Positions 52,012 to 61,549 are shown, counted from the stretch's first letter. The stretch: 64,000 nucleotides of DNA from Robertkochia sediminum (GCF_016786255.1 NZ_JADMKT010000067.1:310001-374000); one strand, 5' to 3'. Notes: a model not told the origin generated them from the letters alone. Numbers and translations are program-made.

Positions 52012-52959
52012 ATGAAAGCATCTTTAAGAGCGTTCATTCTTGAACAAACCGGAGCTTCTTCATGCTATCAAAAGGAGGTGATCCAGGAATTGTGGAGTGG
52101 ATATGGAAAAATATTGCGCATAGGACTTGATAATGCTGATGTAGCCAGTGTCGTGGTCAAGCATGTGCAGATCCCCATGCATAGCAATCATCCTCGCGGA
52201 TGGAACACCGATATGGGTCATCAACGCAAACTGAAGTCCTACCGGGTAGAAACTACCTGGTACGATCGCTATAGTAAGGTCAGCGCTGCCCGGTTACCGC
52301 AATGCCTGGGTATTGAAACGCAAGGTGATGAGGTGATCATGATACTAGAAGACCTGGATGCAGCGGGTTATCCCTTACGGAAGGGTACAGTCTCATGGGC
52401 TGAAATAGCAGCCTGCCTGGAGTGGTTGGCCGGGTTTCATGCGAGTTACATGGGTCAAACTCCGGAAGGCCTGTGGGACGTTGGCACCTACTGGCATTTG
52501 GAAACCAGACCCCAGGAGTTGGAAGCATTGGAGGACCTTAAGCTGAAAGCCGCTGCGCCGATCATAGACGAGAAACTCAATAACTGTACCTATAAAACCT
52601 TTGTTCACGGCGATGCCAAACTCGCCAATTTCTGTTTTTCAAAAGACGGACAGGTCAGCGGAATCGATTTTCAGTATGTCGGCGGTGGTTGCGGGATGAA
52701 AGACGTCGCCTATTTTATAGGAAGCTGCCTTCGTGAAAAGGACTGTGAGCGATTGGAGGCTAAGATCCTCGACACTTATTTCGGGTATTTGCAGGGAGCA
52801 TTGGCAGCACCTAATGAGGCCCTGGAAGCCGAATGGCGGGCTTTATACCGGGTAGCCTGGGCCGATTTCCATCGTTTTTTGAAAGGATGGAGCCCCGGCC
52901 ACTGGAAGATCAATAGTTATAGCGAACGTATCACCGCAGAGGTGATCGATAATTTATAG
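52012..52959 (+). CDS. Phosphotransferase (aminoglycoside/choline/ecdysteroid-kinase-like)
   Basis: 315 residues from the ATG at 52012 ([15 protein letters not shown]). The protein-kinase-like fold is recognised by VVVKHVQIP (ATP-binding Lys), a hinge [15 protein letters not shown], the catalytic [13 protein letters not shown] (Brenner-type HGDxxxxN) and the metal-binding [10 protein letters not shown] (Asp). This matches the EcKL/DUF1679 oxidoreductase-like kinases. Its stop is followed at 2 bp by an inositol-phosphatase-family gene. A kinase and a phosphatase so coupled suggest one pathway on a phosphorylated alcohol or sugar, but the substrate is unknown. Confidence 0.88.
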   Translation: MKASLRAFILEQTGASSCYQKEVIQELWSGYGKILRIGLDNADVASVVVKHVQIPMHSNHPRGWNTDMGHQRKLKSYRVETTWYDRYSKVSAARLPQCLGIETQGDEVIMILEDLDAAGYPLRKGTVSWAEIAACLEWLAGFHASYMGQTPEGLWDVGTYWHLETRPQELEALEDLKLKAAAPIIDEKLNNCTYKTFVHGDAKLANFCFSKDGQVSGIDFQYVGGGCGMKDVAYFIGSCLREKDCERLEAKILDTYFGYLQGALAAPNEALEAEWRALYRVAWADFHRFLKGWSPGHWKINSYSERITAEVIDNL

Positions 52960-52961
52960 CC

Positions 52962-53786
52962 ATGGAATTGTCAGCACTCACCAATATTGCTATCCAGGCT
53001 GCCAAGGCTGCAGGGAAGATCATTCAGCAGCACATGAATGATGATGCCAAAGCTATGAAAAAGGAGGTAGGTTCAAGCCAGGCCTCCCAGGTGGTCACGG
53101 CAGTGGATATGGCCTGTGAAAAGGAAATTCTTTCGTATCTCCTTCCCACTTGCAGGGAGTACGAATTGGGACTATTAACTGAAGAACTCGAAGATGATGG
53201 TAGCCGATTTAAGGCCAGTCATTTTTGGTGTATTGACCCCATGGATGGTACCCTCCCGTTTATTAACAAACAACCCGGTTTCTCGGTGTCCATTGCCTTG
53301 ATCACCAAAGATGGAAGTCCGCAGATCGGCGTGGTATTCGACCCTGTTACAGATACCTTGTATCATGCCGTTAAAGGAGAGGGGGCGTTTAAGAATGGTG
53401 AACCCTGGAGCATCACCCATAGCAATGACTACCTCACCTATGTAACCGATAAAGAATTAAAGAATACCCCCAGGGCTTCTGAAATAAAAGCTTTGCTGGC
53501 TGAGCAAGCAGAACGATTGAACCTAAATGTGGTAAAGGAACTTTCCGGAGCGGGGTCGGTGATGAATGCCATTAGAGTCCTTGAAAATGGCCCGGCCTGC
53601 ATGCTAAAACTTCCAAAGAAAGAAAAGGGTGGAGGAAGCATATGGGATTTCGCCGCTACGGCATGTATATTTCATGAGTTGGGATTGCCGGCAACGAATT
53701 TTGCCAGAGGAAGGTTGGTTTTGAATAGAAAAGATGACACCTTTATGAACCGTGAAGGGGTCTTTTACGGAAATTTAAAATCTTGA
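52962..53786 (+). CDS. Inositol monophosphatase / 3'(2'),5'-bisphosphate nucleotidase family protein
   Basis: 274 residues. The Mg2+ site motifs of the family are present: LLTEELEDD (E74-E75), IDPMDGT (D92 to T97), and WDFAATACIFHELGLPATNF with the third Asp. The VVTAVDMACEKEI opening is also typical. The long C-terminal block lacks features that would separate inositol phosphatases from CysQ-type nucleotidases, so only the family is given. It starts 2 bp after the kinase-like gene and is surely cotranscribed with it. Confidence 0.9.
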   Translation: MELSALTNIAIQAAKAAGKIIQQHMNDDAKAMKKEVGSSQASQVVTAVDMACEKEILSYLLPTCREYELGLLTEELEDDGSRFKASHFWCIDPMDGTLPFINKQPGFSVSIALITKDGSPQIGVVFDPVTDTLYHAVKGEGAFKNGEPWSITHSNDYLTYVTDKELKNTPRASEIKALLAEQAERLNLNVVKELSGAGSVMNAIRVLENGPACMLKLPKKEKGGGSIWDFAATACIFHELGLPATNFARGRLVLNRKDDTFMNREGVFYGNLKS

Positions 53787-53855
53787 TTTCTGGGGTTTCC
53801 GTTCAATGCATTAAACCCAAAGTATACCTTCATATCTAATAACTAAAAGACCATC

Positions 53856-54944
53856 ATGAAATATTCCCTACTGCTAATTTTCACGGTATTGCTCTTTGGT
53901 TGTGATAACAACGATGAGTCCGCTGCGCTTCCTGAAGGATCACCCATGTATTATCCTCCTTCAGACACTAACGAATGGCTTAGTATTTCTCCAAATGAAG
54001 CAGGATGGAATTCCTCTTCTATCAATGAGCTCTTAACATTCCTGGAGGATAACAATACAAGAGCATTTATTATGCTTAAAGACGGGAAGATCGTGATCGA
54101 AGAATATTTTGGAAACAATCTGTCCGGAACCGGACCCTTTGGTCAGAATTCCCAATGGTATTGGGCTTCGGCAGGAAAGACGTTGACAGCTACCCTAGCG
54201 GGAATTGCCCAACAGGAGGGGCGGTTGAATATCGCTGATCCAACATCCGACTATTTAGGTAAGGGGTGGACAAGCCTGCCTGCTGATAAAGAAGACCTGA
54301 TCACGGTAAGAGACCAATTGACGATGACCACCGGTTTGGATCATGAGGTAGCAGATCTCAATTGTACCCTTCCCTCTTGCCTTACCTATAAAGCGGATGC
54401 CGGACAACAATGGTTCTATCATAACGCACCTTACACCTTGCTGGAAAAGGTGATTGAGAATGCGACAGGTGTGGACTATAATGCGTATACCGATCAAAAA
54501 TTGGAAGCGGTTACAGGGATGCGAGGCCAATGGATCAAACAGGATTATAATAATGTTTATTGGAGTACTGCCAGAGATATGGCCAGGTTTGGACTATTAA
54601 TGCTTAACAAAGGGGAATGGGATGGTACAAAAGTGCTTTTGGATGATGCATACTATGATCAAATGGTAAATACCTCTCAGGTCTTAAATCCTTCCTACGG
54701 CTATTTGTGGTGGCTAAATGGCAAAAGTTCGATAATATTTCCGGGGTTACCGGATGTATTTAATACCTCCTTATCAGAAAATGCCCCAGGTGATCTGTTT
54801 GCCGGGTTGGGTAAGAATGGACAATTCGTAGAAGTGATCCCAAGTAAGAAATTAGTCGTTGTCAGAATGGGAGAAGCACCTGATGGATCACTCGTGCCCA
54901 TCGCTTTTCATAACGAAATGTGGGAAAAGATCAATCTCCTCTAA
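53856..54944 (+). CDS. Lipoprotein beta-lactamase-type serine hydrolase
   Basis: 362 residues. A lipoprotein signal ends at LFGC (Cys16). The fold of class C serine hydrolases is visible: nucleophile motif S105-A-G-K108 (YWASAGKTLTATLAGI), second motif Y-H-N (WFYHNAPYTLLEKV), and a third-strand segment near GLGKNGQFVEVIPSKKLVVVRMGE. The WYWASAGK form and the YGYLWWLNG block are typical of the 6-aminohexanoate-dimer-hydrolase-like branch. Four hydrolases of this superfamily occur in the window. The substrate is unknown. Confidence 0.9.
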   Translation: MKYSLLLIFTVLLFGCDNNDESAALPEGSPMYYPPSDTNEWLSISPNEAGWNSSSINELLTFLEDNNTRAFIMLKDGKIVIEEYFGNNLSGTGPFGQNSQWYWASAGKTLTATLAGIAQQEGRLNIADPTSDYLGKGWTSLPADKEDLITVRDQLTMTTGLDHEVADLNCTLPSCLTYKADAGQQWFYHNAPYTLLEKVIENATGVDYNAYTDQKLEAVTGMRGQWIKQDYNNVYWSTARDMARFGLLMLNKGEWDGTKVLLDDAYYDQMVNTSQVLNPSYGYLWWLNGKSSIIFPGLPDVFNTSLSENAPGDLFAGLGKNGQFVEVIPSKKLVVVRMGEAPDGSLVPIAFHNEMWEKINLL

Positions 54945-54961
54945 CAGTAAACATAATACAA

Positions 54962-55765
54962 ATGAACAGAAAACTTTTAGTCCCCTTACTTTTTACCACG
55001 CTCCTGATGTCGGTTTTGAACGCGGGAACACATAAGTTTCAAACGCACCGGCCACAGGAAATGGATGGCATTGAACGTATTGAAGATGAATATATAAAGA
55101 TCACCTACAACCAGAAAGTTAATGGGTATGATGTAAGGGTCACCTGGAAGCCGGAAATGATGGGTCTTGATGAGGTTATTGGGCCCGCCATACTTGAATT
55201 TAAAAAGAGCGATGCTGAATTTACCATAACGAACAACTACTTTTCGTTGCCTATGGAAGCAGTCGATCTGAACATTGATCAGGGGGGCGTAGTTGGGATC
55301 AATAAAAACAATATTTCCCTGGACTATCACGATCCCGGTTTTAAAGACGGAGGCTTTGATGCTATTGATGTTCCCTTTGTATTCGTGGATCTGGACTTTG
55401 ACGGAAACGAGGAATTGGTCGTGACAAAGACGAATCAAGGTCAAAGATACGTCAATGCGTATAGCGTTTATTCAGTTGAAGATGGGGGATTGGCGCCTGC
55501 TCAATATCAACTAACAGATCAGAAGCCATTCTCTGAATTAGATGCTATGGCTGAATTGAATAGGGAAAAGAAAGAAATAACCCTTATTGGCTCCGGCGGA
55601 TATTGTTTCGTCACTTTTGAAACATATAGCTTGATTAACGGTGCATATGCACTAACCAAAATTGTTGAGATGGAAAGAGATGATAATGAAGACAAGTGCT
55701 ATAAGTTCGTGTATGATGTAGTTAACGGAATTAAGAAGCTAATGTCTAAGGAAGAAATGCAATAG
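54962..55765 (+). CDS. Secreted protein with FG-GAP-like calcium-type loop
   Basis: 267 residues from the ATG at 54962 (MNRKLLVPLLFTTLLMSVLNAG), a signal peptide. The most telling block is FVFVDLDFDGNEELVVTKTNQG, a D-x-D-x-D/N-G loop as in FG-GAP or XAC2610-like proteins. It is followed by a strand block (YVNAYSVYSVEDGGLAPAQYQL) and a region with LIGSGGYCFVTFETYSL. Such domains often bind calcium and sit on the outer surface. It begins 17 bp after the serine hydrolase and is probably cotranscribed with it. Function unknown. Confidence 0.75.
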   Translation: MNRKLLVPLLFTTLLMSVLNAGTHKFQTHRPQEMDGIERIEDEYIKITYNQKVNGYDVRVTWKPEMMGLDEVIGPAILEFKKSDAEFTITNNYFSLPMEAVDLNIDQGGVVGINKNNISLDYHDPGFKDGGFDAIDVPFVFVDLDFDGNEELVVTKTNQGQRYVNAYSVYSVEDGGLAPAQYQLTDQKPFSELDAMAELNREKKEITLIGSGGYCFVTFETYSLINGAYALTKIVEMERDDNEDKCYKFVYDVVNGIKKLMSKEEMQ

Positions 55766-55922
55766 TAAACAGGTACCACCAAATTGGGCTCCTTTTACGT
55801 ATATGACAGGGGGGAGGCACAAATACCCCTTTTGGAAATGTAATATTCCCCATCATTCCAGGCAGGGCCCAGCGCATTAAATCATCCGCAGCTCCGTTTT
55901 AGCTAAGGAGGCAGCCGGCGTT

Positions 55923-55956
55923 GGGGTATTCATGGCAAAGCCATGAGACGGGGTGG
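55923..55956. repeat. Short interspersed hairpin repeat, copy 2
   Basis: A 7-bp stem (55930-55936 with 55940-55946, loop AAA, core CATGGC/GCCATG) between GGGGT and GAGACGGGGTGG. It is the second copy of the element at 36203-36237. The 210-bp gap around it is otherwise without gene. CCCCGGCGGAC right after it recurs at 13381. Confidence 0.65.
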
Positions 55957-55975
55957 TTCCCCGGCGGACAAATAA

Positions 55976-57028
55976 TTAATCACCAGATTGAATTTTGATC
56001 TTTTCTACAAACTCTTTCCGGTTACTCACCTCTAACTTGGCATAAATATTACGGATGTGGGTTTTTACCGTACTCACAGAAATGAAGAGTTCGGTGGCAA
56101 TTTCCTTGTTCGTTTTATCGAGAACGATAAGCTCGGCAATGCGTTCCTCCTGGGCCGTTAGGTTGATGTTTTCCTGTGGGATAGCTGCCTTTTTACTTCG
56201 TTTTAGTTTTATCAACAATAAGATGATGCCTATTACTAAAATAAAACTAACAACTCCAAGGATATAGGTCGCTCGTTGGTAATAGTCTAATTTCTGATCC
56301 CTTTCGGCCCTGGTAAGGGAATTGATCAACTCTTTAAACTGTTGGGCATAACCGGTATTATTGTAGTAGCTATTAAGACGCTCCTGAAGCTCCTCATAAA
56401 ATCCGGGGTTATTTTTATGGTCCTCCTTGAGAACACTGTATTCAACATCAGAAAGTAAGATCAGGGTGACTAAGGGATGGACGTCTTTGTTGATGGCGTA
56501 AGCCTTTAATTCGGAAAGTAGCTGGGTATTTGGCTCTTTCTTCTGCTTAAATTCACTTACCGATAAGAGCTCCATCTTTAGCTGACTAGCATAGCTGTAG
56601 TATTCCTGCCATTCCTTGTCAACAGGGTTCGTATTGGTATTGCTGGAGAACCAATATTTGCTGTTTTTTTCAAAAACGATGGTATCCTGGTTAGAGAACA
56701 CAAAATTGTGTAAGTTCTTGAGCTCCTCATGATTGGCCATTTGTAAGGGTCCTTCATTTTCATCAACCCTGGAATGGATACGATATAAGGCATGCTTTTC
56801 GGAGAGTAATTTACCCTCAAAGGAAAAATAGCCCAGGCTGTCGGTGAGCGTAGACATTAAGATCTGTTCTGGAGCGATCGTACTTTGCTCGTTATATTTC
56901 AGCAGACTCAGATACACCCGTTTATTTTTGGTCGGAGTATCCAGGTATCCTGAAATGGAATATTGACCAAAGGCAGAATACCCTGAGGCTAAAAACAAAA
57001 AGCAAATAAGGAATAAGGAGCGCTTCAT
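55976..57028 (-). CDS. Membrane-anchored LuxR-type regulator with extracytoplasmic N-terminal domain
   Basis: 350 residues from the ATG at 57026-57028 (MKRSLFLICFLFLASGYSAFG). The signal peptide is followed by about 230 extracytoplasmic residues whose opening (YSISGYLDTPTKNKRVYLSLLKY) resembles DUF4369-like periplasmic folds. One TM helix follows (YILGVVSFILVIGIILLLI), and a cytosolic LuxR HTH (INLTAQEERIAELIVLDKTNKEIATELFISVSTVKTHIRNIYAKLEVSNRKEFVEKI). A signal would thus cross the membrane within one protein. Its likely partner is the CBM20-esterase gene 248 bp upstream on the same strand. Confidence 0.85.
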   Translation of the reverse strand: MKRSLFLICFLFLASGYSAFGQYSISGYLDTPTKNKRVYLSLLKYNEQSTIAPEQILMSTLTDSLGYFSFEGKLLSEKHALYRIHSRVDENEGPLQMANHEELKNLHNFVFSNQDTIVFEKNSKYWFSSNTNTNPVDKEWQEYYSYASQLKMELLSVSEFKQKKEPNTQLLSELKAYAINKDVHPLVTLILLSDVEYSVLKEDHKNNPGFYEELQERLNSYYNNTGYAQQFKELINSLTRAERDQKLDYYQRATYILGVVSFILVIGIILLLIKLKRSKKAAIPQENINLTAQEERIAELIVLDKTNKEIATELFISVSTVKTHIRNIYAKLEVSNRKEFVEKIKIQSGD

Positions 57029-57188
57029 ATGATAAATAAAAGTAAAGAATTTCACTGATTATCAAAATCAAATGAAAACTTTAACCTTCACCATCATACC
57101 CATGGAGGTATGGGTAAAGCGCTTGGGAATAAGATGTCAACAGGGCGTTTAATGCCCTTGATTTATTCCAGGAAACCGGTTAAATGAA

Positions 57189-57220
57189 GTGTGGCTAACA
57201 ACTTCTGTCATTAGCCACAC
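57189..57220 (-). terminator. Hairpin downstream of the CBM20-esterase gene
   Basis: A 10-bp perfect stem GTGTGGCTAA/TTAGCCACAC (57189-57198 and 57211-57220), loop 12 nt, 57 bp beyond the minus-strand stop. The T tract on that side is weak but present (TTCATTT). Confidence 0.65.
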
Positions 57221-57276
57221 ACTTTAGAACCCCGGTATCATCAATCGGTCTAAATCAAATTTAGAAATCTTGAGTT

Positions 57277-58986
57277 CTATTGTAATGCTTGCAGTTCTTC
57301 CATGGTGAATATTTTGTTTTCCTGGTAATTTTCGATGCAGTAAGCCAGAGCATCTTCAACTTCTTTTGACTGCATTCCTTGTTCATTCGCCAGTTTCGCA
57401 ATGTGATAATTGAAAAACAAATGGTAGTATTTTACACGCTTTGGTTCAAGATCGAGATCGGTTGTGGTATTTAAATAGGCTTTGGTCTTCAGCATAAGCT
57501 CCATCAACCCATCATGATCTTGAATCTTTTTAAATGCGGTGATCGCTTTTTCAAAGTTTGCCAAATAAATTACCGGAGGCAGGAATGTTTGGATCTGATC
57601 GAATGCCAGGGTATAGCTTTCAGCACTTTTCTTATAATCCTCAACCATAAAATAGAAATTCCCTTTATTGGCCCCGTCCAAGCCCGCTGCTTCTTTCATT
57701 TTAGGGAGGTGCCATAGTTTATGATCCTCAATGAATGCTAATAGCACTTCCAGCTCATCCTTTTTCTTCCCCTCCAGGATATCCGTCAATACGGGCTCCA
57801 TGTCGGTAATAGCATAGGCTTCTTTTAACCCGTAATGCGCTTCCATATCTTTTAAATAATGGTCTCTGTATGCGGCCAGGTTGGTATAGTTTTTAAGATT
57901 TCTGTAATCTTTGAAAACAAAGCGAATACCATCAACTAACGCGAGGGGGACTACCGAATTATGATTGGCCTCGTAGGTGTTCTTTTTGAAGTGGAAGTTC
58001 GGATTCGTATTCCCCCCGTAAAGTTTTTCATAGTCATTACCTGCTTCAATGCGGTCCGGGGAATCGGAGGTGGCATTGGCAACAAAGTAGTACAGGTTCT
58101 TACCGGTATAGTTATTCATGAGCTCACCTATTTCTTGTCTCACATCGGTAGCGAAGAAATTCGTAGAGAATGATATGAATCCTCTGAACGGGTTTTCTTC
58201 CTCAAGTAACAGGAAGTGATTGTATTCAGCACCATTAGAGTGTCCGATCATCACATTAAAGTCAGATGTACTGTAAGTGGTATTGATATAGGGAACAAGT
58301 TCTTTAAACACGAAGTCCTTGAATTTTTTACCGCTTTCTCCGTAATACACGTCCAGGTCGTCATTTCTGTTTGACCGGCCATTGGTGCTTCCGTGAACAA
58401 TGCCAACCAAAATAGATTCCGGCATCAATTTATATTCTTCAAGGGGAAGGTTGGCCATATAATTTTTTACTACAGAAAAGATATTCCATCCGGCGTCTGT
58501 GGTATAGAAAACAGGATACTTTTTAGCGGGGTCATAATTCTTTGGCAGCACAATTTTGATCGTGCGCTCGGCCCCCAGGTATTCCGATTTGAAGTTTTTA
58601 ATGTCATAGTCCAGACCTAATGCCTTCGCATTGGGATCATTGGCCCAACCCTTGATCATAAAAATGTTTCTGGAATCGCTGTTTTCCAGCTTTTGGTTCG
58701 GATTGTCTTCAAGAGTATTAACGATCCCTTCATTTTCCCATTGGCCTTTGGTGAATTTGAATTCGGCAGGATACGTAATGTCTACAACAACCTCTCTTTC
58801 GAAATCGGATACCTTTTTCATTTTCACAGTACCCGGATCCCAGCTCCCGAGGACATCCTGGTTCCCGGTAATATAAACCTCGTCTGATGCGTCTGGTACA
58901 ATGACCTTAATAGTTCTCTTTTCCTGGGCAAATACGTTTGCTATAAAAAGCAAAGCCAGAGTAAATACGATTGATTTTTGATACAT
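57277..58986 (-). CDS. Secreted esterase with N-terminal CBM20-like domain
   Basis: 569 residues with a signal peptide (MYQKSIVFTLALLFIANVFAQ). Residues ~22-110 form a starch-binding CBM20-like domain (KVIVPDASDEVYITGNQDVLGSWDPGTVKMKKV). The alpha/beta-hydrolase of esterase-D type follows: VLPKNYDPAKKYPVFYTTD, nucleophile Ser250 in GHSNGAEY, and later blocks with a likely catalytic His. The last ~180 residues are helical and resemble TPR-like repeats (GNFYFMVEDYKKSAESYTLAFDQIQ). The domain set suggests action on acylated glycans or siderophore-type esters. It is 248 bp from the LuxR-type regulator gene, same strand. Confidence 0.85.
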   Translation of the reverse strand: MYQKSIVFTLALLFIANVFAQEKRTIKVIVPDASDEVYITGNQDVLGSWDPGTVKMKKVSDFEREVVVDITYPAEFKFTKGQWENEGIVNTLEDNPNQKLENSDSRNIFMIKGWANDPNAKALGLDYDIKNFKSEYLGAERTIKIVLPKNYDPAKKYPVFYTTDAGWNIFSVVKNYMANLPLEEYKLMPESILVGIVHGSTNGRSNRNDDLDVYYGESGKKFKDFVFKELVPYINTTYSTSDFNVMIGHSNGAEYNHFLLLEEENPFRGFISFSTNFFATDVRQEIGELMNNYTGKNLYYFVANATSDSPDRIEAGNDYEKLYGGNTNPNFHFKKNTYEANHNSVVPLALVDGIRFVFKDYRNLKNYTNLAAYRDHYLKDMEAHYGLKEAYAITDMEPVLTDILEGKKKDELEVLLAFIEDHKLWHLPKMKEAAGLDGANKGNFYFMVEDYKKSAESYTLAFDQIQTFLPPVIYLANFEKAITAFKKIQDHDGLMELMLKTKAYLNTTTDLDLEPKRVKYYHLFFNYHIAKLANEQGMQSKEVEDALAYCIENYQENKIFTMEELQALQ

Positions 58987-59555
58987 GATATTCAGTTTTT
59001 GATTTGGAACAAATGTACCCTGAAATTCAGGTAAGCCCAGTAAATACGGGGGGTGATATTGGTGCTAGTCCCCCGGATGAATTTTAAACAACACATGTAT
59101 ACCCCACTTTTTGAGCCTGGGTCAATAGGCTATTACACGTCTTTGCGAGGGGTCGCTAAAATTGGATATCTTGTGGAGGATGATGACGAGTGTCACCTCG
59201 ATCGTGCCTACCGAAAGTATACTTGCGAACTGAAGGTATGGTGATCTCGCAAAGCGGGATCGTATGGAGAGCTTAAAAGCCCGAATAGTTCTCGATACAC
59301 TACACTTTTGGCGTGGCACCTGCCTACCTCAGGCAGGCTCGAACTGACCTCAGAGGATATCAGTTATGCAATACTGTTTAGATAACATGAGGGGTAGCTT
59401 TCGCAACAAAAAAATGGAGCTTGTTGTTACAGGGATTATACTTGTAGTGAATTTCAGTTCTTGTAATAAAAATCTTCATAATTATACATAATGGCATAGA
59501 ACTTGTCTGAAGGCATATATCAAACAAGAACCGATCTTAACTTAATCTTACTCAA
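58987..59555. repeat. Non-coding region with flavobacterial interspersed repeats
   Basis: No credible gene in 569 bp. CTTTGCGAG at 59141-59149 and its inverse CTCGCAAAG at 59246-59254 flank a 96-bp interval and match the repeat at 61583. CCTGCCT-ACCTC-AGGCAGG at 59319-59337 is a further hairpin, embedded in text (CTCGATACACTACAC, CTCGAACTGACC) that I know from flavobacterial intergenic repeats. AT-rich sequence before 59556 may hold the promoter of the next gene. Confidence 0.6.
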
Positions 59556-61511
59556 ATGAAAAAAATTAAACTCACTATTGCGCTTTTGATCGTTGCTGTA
59601 GTTGCTCATGCGCAAAATGCACCTGAGACATGGAACAAGGAATTTCCGGAGGCTGTGCAATTTCAAAAAGTTTCTGCTTTTGGCCATTACCTGGTTGGAA
59701 CCGATAATGCTTTATGGTATATAGAGCAGGAAACCGGAAATATCATATGGAGTAATCCTGAATTTAAAAATTTACAAGAAGGCGATGTATCGCAAGTAGG
59801 TAATTCACCGCTTATTTCCGTGAATCAGGGTACTACTGTACATATGATCGACCCCTTTACCGGCGAATCTAAATTTGATTCAAAAAAGGCTGGTATCAAG
59901 GAGATCAATGACCAAATGTTCATGTACAATGCTGACGCTATTTTGGTTTCCGGTCGTACCTACGATAACAACGATATTTTGATCATGTCTTCTTTAAGCG
60001 ACGGTGAAATTCTGTGGAAACTGGAAGATGATTTCGGCCGGTTTATTACCGCCAGGGATCTGTCAGATTCAGAAGTGCTCATCGTTACCCTGTACAATAA
60101 CTATAAGATAAATACGGCCTCCGGTGCATTGATCTGGAAGAACGATACCTCGAGCGCTAACGAAGAATTAGATAAACTGGGAGCACTTGGCGGATTAATG
60201 AAAAAGGCTGCTGCGAATGTAGCTCAGAATATGGATTTCAATATTCGGTTCTATCAAAACCCTTTTGAGCCTGTGTTTTACATTGCCTCAGAACAGGAGG
60301 GTAGAGCAAAGACCAGTGGCTTTTCATCAAGCGTTTCCAATGGAGACCCTATGTACCATACCACGTATACCGCTTTTAGCTTAAAGGACGGGAGCAGACT
60401 GTGGAAAAAAGACCTGGATGTAAATGGAAGAATGGGGCAATTGTATTTCCACGAGCAAGGATTGGTGATTTTACCTGATGATGGCTCAAAAACAAAGATC
60501 AATTTATTCGATTACAATACTCAGGAAGGCCTGTGGGGTAAAAAAGGGAGAGGTATTAAGATCAAAGGTGGTGTATACGACTATTTGGAGACCGACAACG
60601 GACTCATACTGATCTCTCAAAAGCCGAATAACAAGAATTACATCTCATTCCTTGGTCTGGACTCCGGAAGTTTAGCGTTAGAAGATCCTGTAAAGATCAA
60701 CGGGGAAGTGGTATTTGGTGAAATAACACTTGCCGGTTTGCTTTATGTGACGACGAATGAAGTGAATATTTTAGATATCCAGTCCGGGGAAACCATTCTT
60801 GACAAACAAATAAGAACCAGTCCTTCCCTTGTCGATCAAAATGAAGCCGTGCTTTACGCCTATGACCATGGTAGTGCCACAATAAAAATGTTGGATAAAA
60901 ATACCGGATCTGTAAGTGTGTTAAGTGATGCGATCGAATTTGAAGGAAAGGAATCGCCTGCTGCGATAAGCATGAGAGACAACGGAGTATTGGTTTCCTC
61001 TTCTCAGAATTTAGCATTGGTAGATTACTCGGGTAAAACAACCTTTCAAACCTACCTGGAAGCACCTCGCGAACCTGGTATCATAAAGGCCCTTCGTTAT
61101 GCCCAGGCCATTAGAGCCGCTTATGTAAGCGCTGCATCTTATGCCGGATCTGCGGTATACAGAAGTGCTGCAACCGATGTGAGCAATGAAAATCAGGCTG
61201 CGGGAGCCCTCCTTGCAGATGTAGGTGCGGCATACCAGGACCTGGGAGACCAGGCTGCCGATATGGCTAAAAGATCACTGCAAATGGCCAATGCGCGATT
61301 TAAAGCCACTCAGGAGGCAGATGATTATGTGGTTATCTTAAGTCAGGTGGATAAAACCAACTACCTGATGAAAGTGAGCAAAAATACCGGTGAGATCGAA
61401 TCGAGAATTGATCTTGGAAAAGACAGAGAACCGTCCTATGCCATGGATGGCATTACCGGAGTGGTGTTTTACAAAACGAACACTAATCAAGTTACGAGTT
61501 ATAAGCTCTGA
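59556..61511 (+). CDS. Secreted PQQ-like beta-propeller protein with Ala-rich insert
   Basis: 651 residues with a signal peptide (MKKIKLTIALLIVAVVAHAQ). Blades of the PQQ/quinoprotein type recur (ALWYIEQETGNIIWSN, VHMIDPFTGESKF, INTASGALIWKND, FSLKDGSRLWKKDL, VNILDIQSGETILD, IKMLDKNTGSVSVL, MKVSKNTGEIESRIDL). Two helical insertions break the propeller: one near LDKLGALGGLMKKAAANVAQ, and an Ala-rich stretch at about 508-588 (IKALRYAQAIRAAYVSAASY, AAGALLADVGAAYQDLGDQ). No PQQ-binding or dehydrogenase motif is seen, so it is more likely a binding or scaffold protein than an enzyme. Transcribed alone and well terminated. Confidence 0.87.
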   Translation: MKKIKLTIALLIVAVVAHAQNAPETWNKEFPEAVQFQKVSAFGHYLVGTDNALWYIEQETGNIIWSNPEFKNLQEGDVSQVGNSPLISVNQGTTVHMIDPFTGESKFDSKKAGIKEINDQMFMYNADAILVSGRTYDNNDILIMSSLSDGEILWKLEDDFGRFITARDLSDSEVLIVTLYNNYKINTASGALIWKNDTSSANEELDKLGALGGLMKKAAANVAQNMDFNIRFYQNPFEPVFYIASEQEGRAKTSGFSSSVSNGDPMYHTTYTAFSLKDGSRLWKKDLDVNGRMGQLYFHEQGLVILPDDGSKTKINLFDYNTQEGLWGKKGRGIKIKGGVYDYLETDNGLILISQKPNNKNYISFLGLDSGSLALEDPVKINGEVVFGEITLAGLLYVTTNEVNILDIQSGETILDKQIRTSPSLVDQNEAVLYAYDHGSATIKMLDKNTGSVSVLSDAIEFEGKESPAAISMRDNGVLVSSSQNLALVDYSGKTTFQTYLEAPREPGIIKALRYAQAIRAAYVSAASYAGSAVYRSAATDVSNENQAAGALLADVGAAYQDLGDQAADMAKRSLQMANARFKATQEADDYVVILSQVDKTNYLMKVSKNTGEIESRIDLGKDREPSYAMDGITGVVFYKTNTNQVTSYKL

Positions 61512-61549
61512 TCCGGTCACAGATAAGATCACATCGTAATAATGCAAAA

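Noticed and set aside
59053..59244. 63-codon frame in the repeat region
   Set aside because: It runs through the interspersed repeat sequence; no other support.
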